DNA of 64,000 nucleotides from Mycolicibacterium brumae (GTDB taxonomy: Bacteria > Actinomycetota > Actinomycetes > Mycobacteriales > Mycobacteriaceae): the NCBI RefSeq assembly GCF_025215495.1, contig NZ_CP104302.1, positions 1,674,001 through 1,738,000 on the forward strand, given 5' to 3'. Shown here in pieces: positions 40,426-47,797 of this stretch; within the stretch, counting starts at the first letter, position 1, and the number at the start of each line of letters is the position of its first letter. The notes beneath the pieces were generated by a model. It was given only the letters and a program-made list of their open reading frames with translations, was not told where the DNA came from and did no database searches. A program made the position numbers and the translations under genes.

Positions 40426-40541
40426 TCGCGAGGGTGCGCACAGATCCGGTTTCGAGGGTGCGCGCAGGTTCACCCTGTCCTGGGTGTTTGCGAACCTCGG
40501 CGCACGTTCGCGCCCAGAAACGGACCTGTGCGCACCTTCGA
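40426..40541. repeat. Four-copy 20-bp motif, two direct and two inverted
   Basis: In the 227-base gap after tex, four versions of a ~20-base motif resembling TCGAGGGTGCGCACAGGTTC occur. Two are forward (near 40428-40447 and 40452-40471) and two reversed (40492-40511 and 40522-40541). The inner pair and the outer pair can form nested stems. The unit is unlike the flanking coding sequence. It may be a REP-like element or a transcription end between tex and the convergent DUF488 gene. Confidence 0.6.
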
Positions 40542-40584
40542 CGGACGCCCTGACCGAACGAGGCGCGCGGAGGTCACAACGCGG

Positions 40585-40950
40585 CTAACCGTCGGCCAAC
40601 AATCCGGCCAACACCGCGGCGTCGCTGATGTCGACGGCCTTCGAGCCGGTCAGCAGGGTCAGCGGGCCGGTGGCGGCGAGTTCGCGCAGGTGGTTCAGCG
40701 CCTCGGCGGCTGCGGGCGCGGTGAGCTCGGCCCGGTAGCGCTCGGCGAATTCGTCGAACAGCGCGGGGTCGTGGTTGTACCACTTGCGCAGTTCGGTGCT
40801 GGGCGCGACGTCCTTGCACCACAGGTCCAGCTTGGCGTGTTCCTTGCTGACGCCGCGCGGCCACAGCCGGTCGACCAGCACGCGCCGGCCGTCGTCAGGG
40901 GAGGGGTCGTCGTAGACCCGGCGGACACGGATGTCCGGGGCGCCGCTCAC
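40585..40950 (-). CDS. DUF488 family protein
   Basis: The 121-residue protein is a short DUF488 member: VRRVYDDPSPDDGRRVLVDR at the start, then LWPRGVSKEHAKLDLWCKD, the WYNHDPALFDEFAERYR helix and the GPLTLLTGSKAVDISDA strand. Related proteins are widespread in bacteria (Rv3073c type); biochemical function is not established. GTG 40950 lies two bases after the stop of the GH16 gene, so it is probably co-transcribed with it, though a link in function is not evident. Confidence 0.85.
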   Translation of the reverse strand: MSGAPDIRVRRVYDDPSPDDGRRVLVDRLWPRGVSKEHAKLDLWCKDVAPSTELRKWYNHDPALFDEFAERYRAELTAPAAAEALNHLRELAATGPLTLLTGSKAVDISDAAVLAGLLADG

Positions 40951-40952
40951 CG

Positions 40953-41786
40953 TCAGAAGACGCGGACCCAGTCCACCAGCATCTGCGCCGGGTAGTTGCC
41001 GCCGGCCGGATCGCCGCCGCCGCTGCCGGCCACCGCGAGGTTGAGCACCGGGTTGAAGGCGAAGCCGGGCAGGTTGAACGGCCACGGCTCCAGCGAGAAG
41101 GCCGGGACCACGAAGTAGGGCTCCATACCGGTCTCGTAGTCCTGCCAGAAGTACATGCCGTTGTGATCCCAGGTGCAGCGCCAGGTGTGCCAGGCGCTGT
41201 CCACCGGGTGCGGGCGGGTCGCAAAGGTGTCGCCCCACAGGGTGCCGTGCACCGTGGTGCCCGACGGCCAGTCCTGGTTGCCGTACCACTCGACAAGGTC
41301 CACTTCGCCGCCGGGAACCTCGTTGTGCAGCCACCATGCCGGCCAGCAGCCGTTGGTGAGGCAGTCGAACTTGATCCGGGCCTCCCAGGTGGTGCCGATC
41401 TGACCGGCGAAGGTGCCGGTGATCTTGCCGCTGGTGTACTTGTTGCCGTCTCGCACGGCGCGGATCACCAGGTTGGAGTTGCCGTCCAGGAACACGTACT
41501 CGCGGGAGTCGCGGTACTGGCCCATGTTCTCCGGGCGGTCCCAGAACACCGGGTTCTTGATGGTCTCGCGGGCGGTGGAGATGACCCACTTCGAGCGGTC
41601 CGGGGCGGAGCCCGCCGGGCCGTCGAACTCGTCGGACCAGATCAACCCGCCGGTGTTGGTTTCGGGCACCGGGGCGGCCGGGAAACCACCGGCCGGGGCG
41701 GCGAACGCCTGCGGCGTGGCCACGGCGGCGGCCAGCACACCGAATCCGGACATCAACATCATGCTGCGACGATCGAGTTCAGACAC
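40953..41786 (-). CDS. Secreted GH16 endo-beta-glucanase-like enzyme
   Basis: The 277-residue protein has an export signal with a twin-arginine-like start (LDRRSMMLMSGFGVLAAAV, residues ~4-22) and a glycoside hydrolase family 16 jelly-roll domain. The catalytic motif ExDxxE is present as GEVDLVEWYG (nucleophile and acid/base glutamates), followed by FHTWRCTWDHNG-like strands. GH16 enzymes cut beta-1,3 or mixed beta-glucans; the target may be fungal, algal or plant glucan. It resembles Rv0315 in size and kind. Fifty-seven bases separate it from the upstream NlpC-like gene. Confidence 0.9.
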   Translation of the reverse strand: MSELDRRSMMLMSGFGVLAAAVATPQAFAAPAGGFPAAPVPETNTGGLIWSDEFDGPAGSAPDRSKWVISTARETIKNPVFWDRPENMGQYRDSREYVFLDGNSNLVIRAVRDGNKYTSGKITGTFAGQIGTTWEARIKFDCLTNGCWPAWWLHNEVPGGEVDLVEWYGNQDWPSGTTVHGTLWGDTFATRPHPVDSAWHTWRCTWDHNGMYFWQDYETGMEPYFVVPAFSLEPWPFNLPGFAFNPVLNLAVAGSGGGDPAGGNYPAQMLVDWVRVF

Positions 41787-41843
41787 GCCTGAACCTTACT
41801 GTGAGTTCGCTCGGAATGGGCAATCGGGCCGTTCGCCCGCGCG

Positions 41844-42449
41844 TCAGGCGGGCTGGGCGGGCGCCGGGGCGCCGGGCGGCGGCAGCTCCGGGGCGAAGAC
41901 GGCAGGGGCGACCTCGGCGGGCGGCGGGGGCAGTTCGGCCGGGGGCGGCGGCAGCTCACCCGGGGGCGGGGGAACCGGGGCTCCGGGCTGGATGTCCGCG
42001 ACCGGAATGATGACCGGCTCGGCGGGCGGCGGGGGCAGCGGCGCGCCGGGGGGCAGCTCGACGGGGGCCGCGGGGATCTCCTCCATCGGCAGGTACATGT
42101 GCTTGGTGAAGCCGCTTTGGTACGCGCCGGCGCCGCCGATCTTGACGCCGCCGCCCTCACCGCTGGACACCGGGGTGCCGTCGGGCAGGGTGACCGCGGT
42201 GTGACCGCCGTTCCACCCGATCACCAGCGCGTTGGGCGCGGTGCCGTAGCGGAACCCGCGGGCCAGTAGGGCGGCTTCCTGGTTGCCGGTGTGGAACCGG
42301 TCGCCGTAGACCGGGCGGCCGCTGGCCGCGTTCGACACCCAGGATGCGAGTCCGGAGCAGTCGGTCCCGGCGGGGGAGTCGCCGCCAGGAACGTACGGCG
42401 TGCCGGAGACCTGATTGACCAGGGTCAAAAGCGTGGCAAGTACGAACAT
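41844..42449 (-). CDS. Exported NlpC/P60-like protein with proline-rich tail
   Basis: From ATG 42449 the 201-residue protein has a short signal-like helix (MFVLATLLTLVNQVSG), then a small NlpC/P60-like domain with the catalytic cysteine in GTDCSGLASWV and the histidine in WNGGHTAVTL. The last ~65 residues are Pro/Ala repeats (PPPPAEL, PPPPGEL). Such enzymes cut peptide stems in peptidoglycan, but this small subgroup is uncharacterised. TAGCGT lies eight bases before the ATG, supporting this start over ATG 42560. The 185-base gap to the sqr gene upstream shows no other gene. Confidence 0.75.
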   Translation of the reverse strand: MFVLATLLTLVNQVSGTPYVPGGDSPAGTDCSGLASWVSNAASGRPVYGDRFHTGNQEAALLARGFRYGTAPNALVIGWNGGHTAVTLPDGTPVSSGEGGGVKIGGAGAYQSGFTKHMYLPMEEIPAAPVELPPGAPLPPPPAEPVIIPVADIQPGAPVPPPPGELPPPPAELPPPPAEVAPAVFAPELPPPGAPAPAQPA

Positions 42450-42634
42450 GCCGATCGACGCTAGAGAGCATTTCCGATGGCCGTCAAAAATTGTGGCGAC
42501 CGTCACCGGATCGGAAAACCGCAGTTCCAGGCCACATTCTCGGGTGTTCGCACTGGTCATCGGTGGCGCGGGTGCGGCTCCGCCCGGCCATCGGCGTCTC
42601 AGCGCGGTGTTGCCCCGGTCACGCGGCGATCACC

Positions 42635-43837
42635 CTAGGCCAGGCCCCGCAGCATCAGATTCCAGTACATGAAGGGCAGCCCGTAGCGCTTCAGGAACCA
42701 GTAGGGGCGATGCGGCACGGTGGGGTCCAACCCCGGGAAGGTCGGGGTGATCTCGAAGTCGTAGTTGAACTCCGCGAGCAGCATGTCGTGGCCCGAGGTG
42801 ACGATCGGGCAGGACGCGTATCCGTCGTACCGGCCGGGCAGCGGCCGACCGCCCAGGAACGCGCGGATGTTCTCCACCACCACGGGCGCCTGCTTGCGGA
42901 TCGCCGCGCCGGTCTTGGAGTTCGGCGTGCTGCCGGCATCCCCCAGGCTGAACACGTTCGGGTACCGCACGTGCTGATGGGTGTGCTTGTCCACCTCCAC
43001 ATAGCCCATGGCGTCGCCGGTCGACAGCGGGCTGGATTTCACCCAATCCGGAGCGGACTGCCGGGGCACCGCGTGCAGCATGTCGAAACCCAGCGTGCCG
43101 GGGTCGCCGCTGGGACCGAGCGAGCTGATCGTCACCTTGCGCGCGTCGGCGTCGATCTCGGTGATCTCCGACTCGGTGTGCACGGTGATGCCGTAGTTCG
43201 CGGCGACCTTGTCGAGGCTGTCGGCGATGGCCGGGATGCCGAACATCCGCGGCGTCGGCAGCACCAGGTGAACGTCGATGTCCTTCAGCACCCCGGTCTT
43301 ACGCCAATGGTCACAGGCCAGATAGGCGATCTTCTGCGGCGCGCCGGCGCATTTGATGGGGCCGGACGGCATCATGAACACCGCGGAGCCCGACGTCGTG
43401 GCCTGGATCAGCTCCCAGGTCTTGGGGGCCAACTCGAAGCCGTAATTGGAGGCCACCACCGAGGTGTCCATCGCCTCGGGCAGCCCGTCGGTGCGGTCCC
43501 AATCCAGCTGGATGCCGGGCGCGACCACCAGCACGTCGTAGCCGTAGCGGGCGCCGTCGGCGCATTCGACCGCGTTGTTCTCCGGGTCGAAGGCCGCCGC
43601 GGAATTCTTGATCCAGATCGCCTTCTTCGGCATCACCGAGGCTTCGGGGCGCTCGGTGCCCGCGGCCTTGGCCTTTCCGCCACCGACCAGCGTCCACATC
43701 GCCTGGTAGTAGTGCCGCGCCGACGGCTCGATGACCGCGACGTCGGTCTCGCCGGCGCGCAGCAGCCGCGCCGCCACGGTGATTCCGGCGGTTCCGCCGC
43801 CGACGATGAGGATCTTGTGGTGTGCCGTTGTGTTCAT
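42635..43837 (-). CDS. sqr: Sulfide:quinone oxidoreductase-like flavoprotein
   Basis: The 400-residue FAD/NAD-linked reductase starts with the dinucleotide motif [17 protein letters not shown] and has the SQR-type segments [12 protein letters not shown], a candidate redox cysteine in [11 protein letters not shown], a second in YASCPIV and the C-terminal [20 protein letters not shown] oxidises sulfide at the membrane to sulfane sulfur and reduces quinone. The protein resembles Rv0331. It lies 29 bases downstream of a persulfide dioxygenase-rhodanese gene, the normal next enzyme, so the operon should detoxify or use sulfide. Substrate is inferred from this pairing. Confidence 0.85.
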   Translation of the reverse strand: MNTTAHHKILIVGGGTAGITVAARLLRAGETDVAVIEPSARHYYQAMWTLVGGGKAKAAGTERPEASVMPKKAIWIKNSAAAFDPENNAVECADGARYGYDVLVVAPGIQLDWDRTDGLPEAMDTSVVASNYGFELAPKTWELIQATTSGSAVFMMPSGPIKCAGAPQKIAYLACDHWRKTGVLKDIDVHLVLPTPRMFGIPAIADSLDKVAANYGITVHTESEITEIDADARKVTISSLGPSGDPGTLGFDMLHAVPRQSAPDWVKSSPLSTGDAMGYVEVDKHTHQHVRYPNVFSLGDAGSTPNSKTGAAIRKQAPVVVENIRAFLGGRPLPGRYDGYASCPIVTSGHDMLLAEFNYDFEITPTFPGLDPTVPHRPYWFLKRYGLPFMYWNLMLRGLA

Positions 43838-43866
43838 GGCTGTCTCTTTTCGCGAATATCTCTGGT

Positions 43867-45246
43867 TCAGGCGTGCTGGATGGCCTCGGCCCAGGCCTGG
43901 TAGCCGCCCAGGATGTCACTGACATCGCCGAAGCCGCGCTGGCGCAGCAGACTGGCCGCCACCGAGGAACGGTACCCGCCGGCGCAGTACACCACGGTGG
44001 GCCGGTTCGGATCGAGTTCCCCGGCGCGGGCCGGCAATTGGCCGACCGGGATGTTCACCGCCCCGGGAATCATGCCGTCCTCGGCCTCGCCGGGGTTGCG
44101 CACATCGACGATCTGCAGGTTCGCGACGTCACGGGTGCGTTCGTCGAAGGCCTGCGCGGTCAGCCGGGACGCCCGGCGCACCTGATCTTGGTGCTCCAGC
44201 ATCGCCGCCACCGGGTTGGCCAGGTAGCCGATCACCCGGTCGAAGCCGATCCGGGCCAGCCGGTTCTTGCCCTGAAGCTCTTGTCCCTCATCGATCATCA
44301 GCACGATGTCGACGTCGTGCGGGACGACCGACCCGGCAAATTCGGCGTATCGGCCGCCGAGCCCGACATTGACCGCGTCGCTCAGATGGCCGGTGGCGAA
44401 CTCCTCGGGGTCGCGTCCGTCGATCAGCATGGCGCCGGCGTCGACGGCGGCGCGCATCCGGTCGTAGTCCATCGCCGGGGGCATGGCGCTCTCGTCCAAC
44501 AACGGCCGGTCCTTGCGATTGAGGATGGCGTCGTAGACGAAGTATCCGGGCGCAGGCGGCTGCCCGGCTGTGACCAGTTCCAGGAAGGTGGCCTTGTCCA
44601 TATCGCGCAGCGCGTAGTTGGTGGCCCGCTGGTCGCCGATGGTCGACCACAATTCGGTGGACAGGTTCTTGCCGCAGGCCGAGCCGGCGCCGTGGGCCGG
44701 GTAGACACGGGTGTCATCGGGCAGCGTCATCAACTTGGCGCGCAGCGAGTCGTAGAGCTTGTCGGCCAACTCCTCGCGGGTGACGCCGATCGAGGCCAGC
44801 AGGTCGGGGCGGCCGACGTCGCCGATGAACAGGGTGTCGCCGGTCAACACTCCGTAGGGCACGGGGTCCTCGGCGTGCTCGTAGACGACAACGCTCATCG
44901 ACTCCGGCGTGTGGCCGGGGGTGTGCAGGAATTCCAGGGTCACCTCGCCGAGGGAGTGGCGCTGGCCGTCGGCGACGGCCAGGAAGTCGAATTCGGGCTC
45001 GGCGACCGCGGAGTACACGATCTGGGCGCCGGTGGCCTCGGCCAGTTCCAGGTGTCCGGACAGGAAATCGGCGTGGAAGTGGGTCTCGATGACCAGCTCG
45101 ATCCGCAAGCCGAGCCGCTGCGCGTCGGCCAGGTACTCCGAGACGTCGCGCTGCGGGTCGACCACGACCGCGCGGCCGGTGGTCTCGTCGGCGACCAGGT
45201 AGGACGCATGTGACAGGCAGTCGAGGTAGTACTGGATGAACTTCAT
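43867..45246 (-). CDS. Persulfide dioxygenase fused to two rhodanese domains
   Basis: The 459-residue protein has an N-terminal metallo-beta-lactamase domain of the ETHE1 kind (THFHADFLSGH, HTPGHTPESM, GDTLFIGDVGRPDL, YPAHGAGS; about 1-240), which oxidises glutathione- or mycothiol-type persulfide to sulfite. Two rhodanese domains follow. The first (about 260-345) lacks an active cysteine; the second (about 365-455) has it in VYCAGGYRSS. AGGAG precedes the ATG by nine bases. With the downstream sqr it forms a sulfide-oxidising operon. Two CsoR/CstR-like dyads lie in its promoter region. Confidence 0.9.
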   Translation of the reverse strand: MKFIQYYLDCLSHASYLVADETTGRAVVVDPQRDVSEYLADAQRLGLRIELVIETHFHADFLSGHLELAEATGAQIVYSAVAEPEFDFLAVADGQRHSLGEVTLEFLHTPGHTPESMSVVVYEHAEDPVPYGVLTGDTLFIGDVGRPDLLASIGVTREELADKLYDSLRAKLMTLPDDTRVYPAHGAGSACGKNLSTELWSTIGDQRATNYALRDMDKATFLELVTAGQPPAPGYFVYDAILNRKDRPLLDESAMPPAMDYDRMRAAVDAGAMLIDGRDPEEFATGHLSDAVNVGLGGRYAEFAGSVVPHDVDIVLMIDEGQELQGKNRLARIGFDRVIGYLANPVAAMLEHQDQVRRASRLTAQAFDERTRDVANLQIVDVRNPGEAEDGMIPGAVNIPVGQLPARAGELDPNRPTVVYCAGGYRSSVAASLLRQRGFGDVSDILGGYQAWAEAIQHA

Positions 45247-45262
45247 GGGTCCGCGCTCCTAA

Positions 45263-45278
45263 ATACCTAAGGGGGTAT
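45263..45278 (-). promoter_or_regulatory. CsoR/CstR-like operator, proximal
   Basis: ATACCTAAGGGGGTAT, an imperfect version of the dyad at 45296-45311. It starts 16 bases upstream of the persulfide dioxygenase ATG, just before its ribosome site, where a bound repressor would block transcription. No regulator gene of this family is in the window. Confidence 0.55.
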
Positions 45279-45295
45279 ATGACACTGAGAGCAAC

Positions 45296-45311
45296 ATACC
45301 CCATGGGGTAT
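45296..45311 (-). promoter_or_regulatory. CsoR/CstR-like operator, distal, perfect palindrome
   Basis: ATACCCCATGGGGTAT is a perfect 16-base palindrome 49-65 bases upstream of the persulfide dioxygenase start. The TACCCC...GGGGTA shape is that of operators bound by the CsoR/RcnR/CstR family; CstR members sense persulfide and control sqr/rhodanese operons, so CstR is the likelier ligand than a copper sensor. Confidence 0.65.
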
Positions 45312-45328
45312 CTTATTTCCAGCCCGGG

Positions 45329-46381
45329 TCAGAGCTGTTCGATCAACGCTTCCAGCGCGGCGCGAGTCGGCTCGGGTATCGGCTGCTCGGCCTCGGCCGC
45401 GGTGATGGCGCCGGTCGGCAGGCCGGCCGCCAGCGCGGCGTCGTCGGCGGTCAGGCTGGCGCGGCGACGCGCGGCGTAGAGCCGGCGGCCCAACGGCGCC
45501 TCCGGTGCGGCGGCCGCCCGCTCGATGAGCTCGTCATGGCGGCGGCGCACCGCGCCCAGGGCCAACACCAGCGCCGGAGTGCCCGGGGCGTTCTTGGCGG
45601 CGTCTGCCGCCACGGTCTGCAGATTGCGCAGGTCGGTGAGGATGGCGCCGACCCGGGTGTTGTACTCGGCGGAGTCCTGCGCGGGCAGCGCCTCGGTGGC
45701 CGTCTCGATGCTCTTGAGCGCCAGCTGGATGGTCTGGGCGATCAGCGGCGAGGCCACCGCCGTCGAGATCACCTGGGTGGACTCTTCGTCCGGAGACGTG
45801 CCGCCGTCCCGGAGATTGGCGATCGAGCCAGCCGGCCACTGCAACACCTGCTCCAATTTGGCCCGGGTGCTCTCGTGCGGCCAGCTGCGGCCCTTCTCGA
45901 AGGCGATCAGCGCGCCGGCGTTGATGATCTTGTCCCGGGCCAGGCCGCGCTGGGTCAGCTCCAGTTCGCGACGGCGCGCGGCGACGGCCGAGCCTGCCCG
46001 GGCAATCGCCGGATCGATGGCCTCTTCGCTGGTCAGGCCCTCGTCGGCCTCGCGGAGATCGGATTCGTCGACATCGCCGAGGAAAAAGTCCACCGCCACG
46101 CCCTCGGCGTCGCCGAGCCGCAGCGTCATCCCGTCACGGATGCTCAGCTGTTCGACCCGGGCGCCGTCGACGAAGATGCCGTTGCGGCTGTTGTCGATGG
46201 CGATCCAGTTCGCGCCCTCGGGCCGCAGCCGGACATGGGTGCGCGACAGCCAGGAATGATCCATCCGCAGCACCGACGACGGGTCGCGGCCCAGGGTGAC
46301 CTCGCCGCGTTCGGGTCCGACGGTCGCGAGCTGCCCGCCGCAGCGCACGGTCAGGGTGGGCGGGCGTCCGGATTCCTCCAT
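45329..46381 (-). CDS. espM: FHA-HTH regulator, probable EspM
   Basis: The 350-residue protein has an N-terminal FHA domain (about 10-100; GRDPSSVLRMDHSWLSRTHV and NSRNGIFVDG), which binds phosphothreonine, then an XRE-like helix-turn-helix (about 125-185, AARRRELELTQRGLARDKI), an Ala-rich helical linker, and a second HTH-like segment at the C terminus (RLYAARRRASLTADDAALAA). It is divergent from a WhiB6-like gene. That position is EspM (Rv3863), a repressor of whiB6 that ties ESX-1 gene expression to secretion. ATG 46381 has AGGAGG eleven bases upstream. The name rests on position and architecture, so moderate certainty. Confidence 0.65.
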   Translation of the reverse strand: MEESGRPPTLTVRCGGQLATVGPERGEVTLGRDPSSVLRMDHSWLSRTHVRLRPEGANWIAIDNSRNGIFVDGARVEQLSIRDGMTLRLGDAEGVAVDFFLGDVDESDLREADEGLTSEEAIDPAIARAGSAVAARRRELELTQRGLARDKIINAGALIAFEKGRSWPHESTRAKLEQVLQWPAGSIANLRDGGTSPDEESTQVISTAVASPLIAQTIQLALKSIETATEALPAQDSAEYNTRVGAILTDLRNLQTVAADAAKNAPGTPALVLALGAVRRRHDELIERAAAAPEAPLGRRLYAARRRASLTADDAALAAGLPTGAITAAEAEQPIPEPTRAALEALIEQL

Positions 46382-46704
46382 CGGGGCGGCTTCCTCCTGT
46401 TGCGTCTCGCTACATGTCAGACCGGTCGACTGCAGCATATCGCTTCGGCTGGTGAGGGACAACGCTACGGATAGCCGATACAAAACAGCGTTTTGGTGTA
46501 GCGACACGACATGAAATCGCCGTTTCGAGGTGTTGTGGCGTGGCCTAGGCACCGCCCGTGGCGGCATAAATCTGCAGGTAAATAGCAGATTTTACGGGGG
46601 AGTGCGGGTCCGCTTCGAGAAAATGTTGCAACGCTACGGTTTTATGTTAAAGTCGTAGCACAGGGCGCACAGCGGGTGCGCCGCCAAACTTCCGGGAGGC
46701 CCCG
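46382..46704. promoter_or_regulatory. Divergent espM-whiB6 control region with several dyads
   Basis: This 323-base gap is AT-richer than its surroundings. It holds a perfect 15-base dyad CAAAAC-AGC-GTTTTG (46481-46495), an 8-bp inverted repeat AAATCTGC/GCAGATTT (46568-46575, 46585-46592), a GCTACG/CGTAGC dyad spanning 46633-46659, and an 11-base direct repeat CAACGCTACGG at 46460-46470 and 46629-46639. TATGTT (46643-46648), a likely -10 for whiB6, lies inside the GCTACG dyad. EspM is known to bind the whiB6 promoter, so one of these is probably its site. Confidence 0.55.
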
Positions 46705-46998
46705 ATGTCCGCAGCAGTTCCGCTCGAGCTGGCCCTCGGAGTGTGCGCCACCGATCCCGATCGCTGGTTCGACGCTCCCGACGCCGAGGCCAAGGCCATC
46801 TGCCGAGCCTGCCCCCGCCGCTGGCTGTGCGCCCGCGACGCCGTGGAAGCCGGTGGCGCCGAAGGGCTGTGGGCCGGGGTCGTCGTGCCGGAGTCCGGCC
46901 GCGGCCGGACGTTCGCCCTCAAGCAGCTGCGCAGCCTGGCCGAATTCGGTGGCTACCCGGTCCGGTTCACCGGCCGGCGGCTGCCCAGCGGGGACTGA
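46705..46998 (+). CDS. whiB6: WhiB6-like iron-sulfur transcription factor
   Basis: The 97-residue protein has the four WhiB cysteines at C14, C33, C36 and C42 (LGVC, ICRACPRRWLC) that hold a [4Fe-4S] cluster, the GLWAGVV turn and a basic C terminus. The stretch CRACPRRWLCARDAVE...GAEGLWAGVV.PESGR..FAL.QLRSLAE matches Mtb WhiB6 (Rv3862c) closely. WhiB6 activates ESX-1 genes in response to redox and nitric oxide. It is shorter at the N terminus than the annotated Mtb protein. GGGAGG lies five bases before the ATG. No ESX-1 genes are in this window. Confidence 0.85.
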   Translation: MSAAVPLELALGVCATDPDRWFDAPDAEAKAICRACPRRWLCARDAVEAGGAEGLWAGVVVPESGRGRTFALKQLRSLAEFGGYPVRFTGRRLPSGD

Positions 46999-47002
46999 TG
47001 CC

Positions 47003-47710
47003 TCAACGACGGAGCCGGCGCAGCACCGATTCGAAAAGGTCCGGATCGGTGACCGCCGGCTCGCCGGTCTCCGGATCCGCCCGGATGATCGGACACAGCT
47101 CCTCCGGGCGCCACAGGTGCAGATCGGCGCTGATCGGCGCCGGGCGCTGCGCGCATAGCTGCTGGCAGTCTTGGGCCATCGCGTGCATGGCCGTCAGAAA
47201 CGACCGCATCGACGAGGGTCGGTGCACCAGCAGCAGGTGTGCGGTCGGCGCGCCGACCAGCAACCAGTCCGATCCGTCCGGCGCCGGCAGCGACGGGTCC
47301 AGCGTGTCGAGGTGCCCGGCAGTCATGGCCACCGGGTCGACGATCTTGGAGCCGATGAACGGCGAGGATCCCGACAGCGCCAGGTATTCGCCGGTCCGAC
47401 GGTTGCGGCGCTCCACCGTTTCGATCGGCGCGGCCGCGGTGTGGGCCCGACCGGCCGCCCGCAGCCGGTCCACGGCGGCCTCGCCGAAGCCGCGCAACTG
47501 CGCCGCGCCCAGATAGCTCAGGCCCCCGTCGGGCTTCGGCACACACAGCACCTCACGCAAACCGTCGGCGATCCGCCAGGCGTAGGAGAACGCCGGACCG
47601 GTGGGCCCCAGCCGGGCGGCGGGCACCACCCGGGTGTGCGCCCGCGCCAGCAGCGCCTCGTCCGGGCCGGGGCGGCCACGGCCGGCGTCCAACTGCGACA
47701 CCGATCCCAT
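47003..47710 (-). CDS. Conserved-looking protein of unknown function
   Basis: The 235-residue protein is not recognised. It is soluble, with mixed alpha/beta composition, and contains WLLVGAPTAHLLLVHRPSSM in its middle and ends in a charged helix (DPDLFESVLRRLRR). Codon use is typical of the genome, and it is convergent with whiB6, four bases apart, which is why I take it as real. No signal peptide or membrane helix is seen. Nothing in it suggests an enzyme. Confidence 0.6.
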   Translation of the reverse strand: MGSVSQLDAGRGRPGPDEALLARAHTRVVPAARLGPTGPAFSYAWRIADGLREVLCVPKPDGGLSYLGAAQLRGFGEAAVDRLRAAGRAHTAAAPIETVERRNRRTGEYLALSGSSPFIGSKIVDPVAMTAGHLDTLDPSLPAPDGSDWLLVGAPTAHLLLVHRPSSMRSFLTAMHAMAQDCQQLCAQRPAPISADLHLWRPEELCPIIRADPETGEPAVTDPDLFESVLRRLRR

Positions 47711-47797
47711 CGACTCCCCAATCCGGCTCCGGCACCGACGACGCCGGTGTCTGATTCGACCCTACGGTGCGCGGCCGGGGCTGCCCGACACGAATTT

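Noticed and set aside
42450..42560. NlpC-like gene starting at ATG 42560
   Set aside because: The extra residues are not signal-like, while ATG 42449 gives a hydrophobic signal and has TAGCGT eight bases upstream.
46382..46567. EspM starting at 46567 with 62 more residues
   Set aside because: The extension overlaps the dyads, has no domain features, and AGGAGG is placed for ATG 46381.
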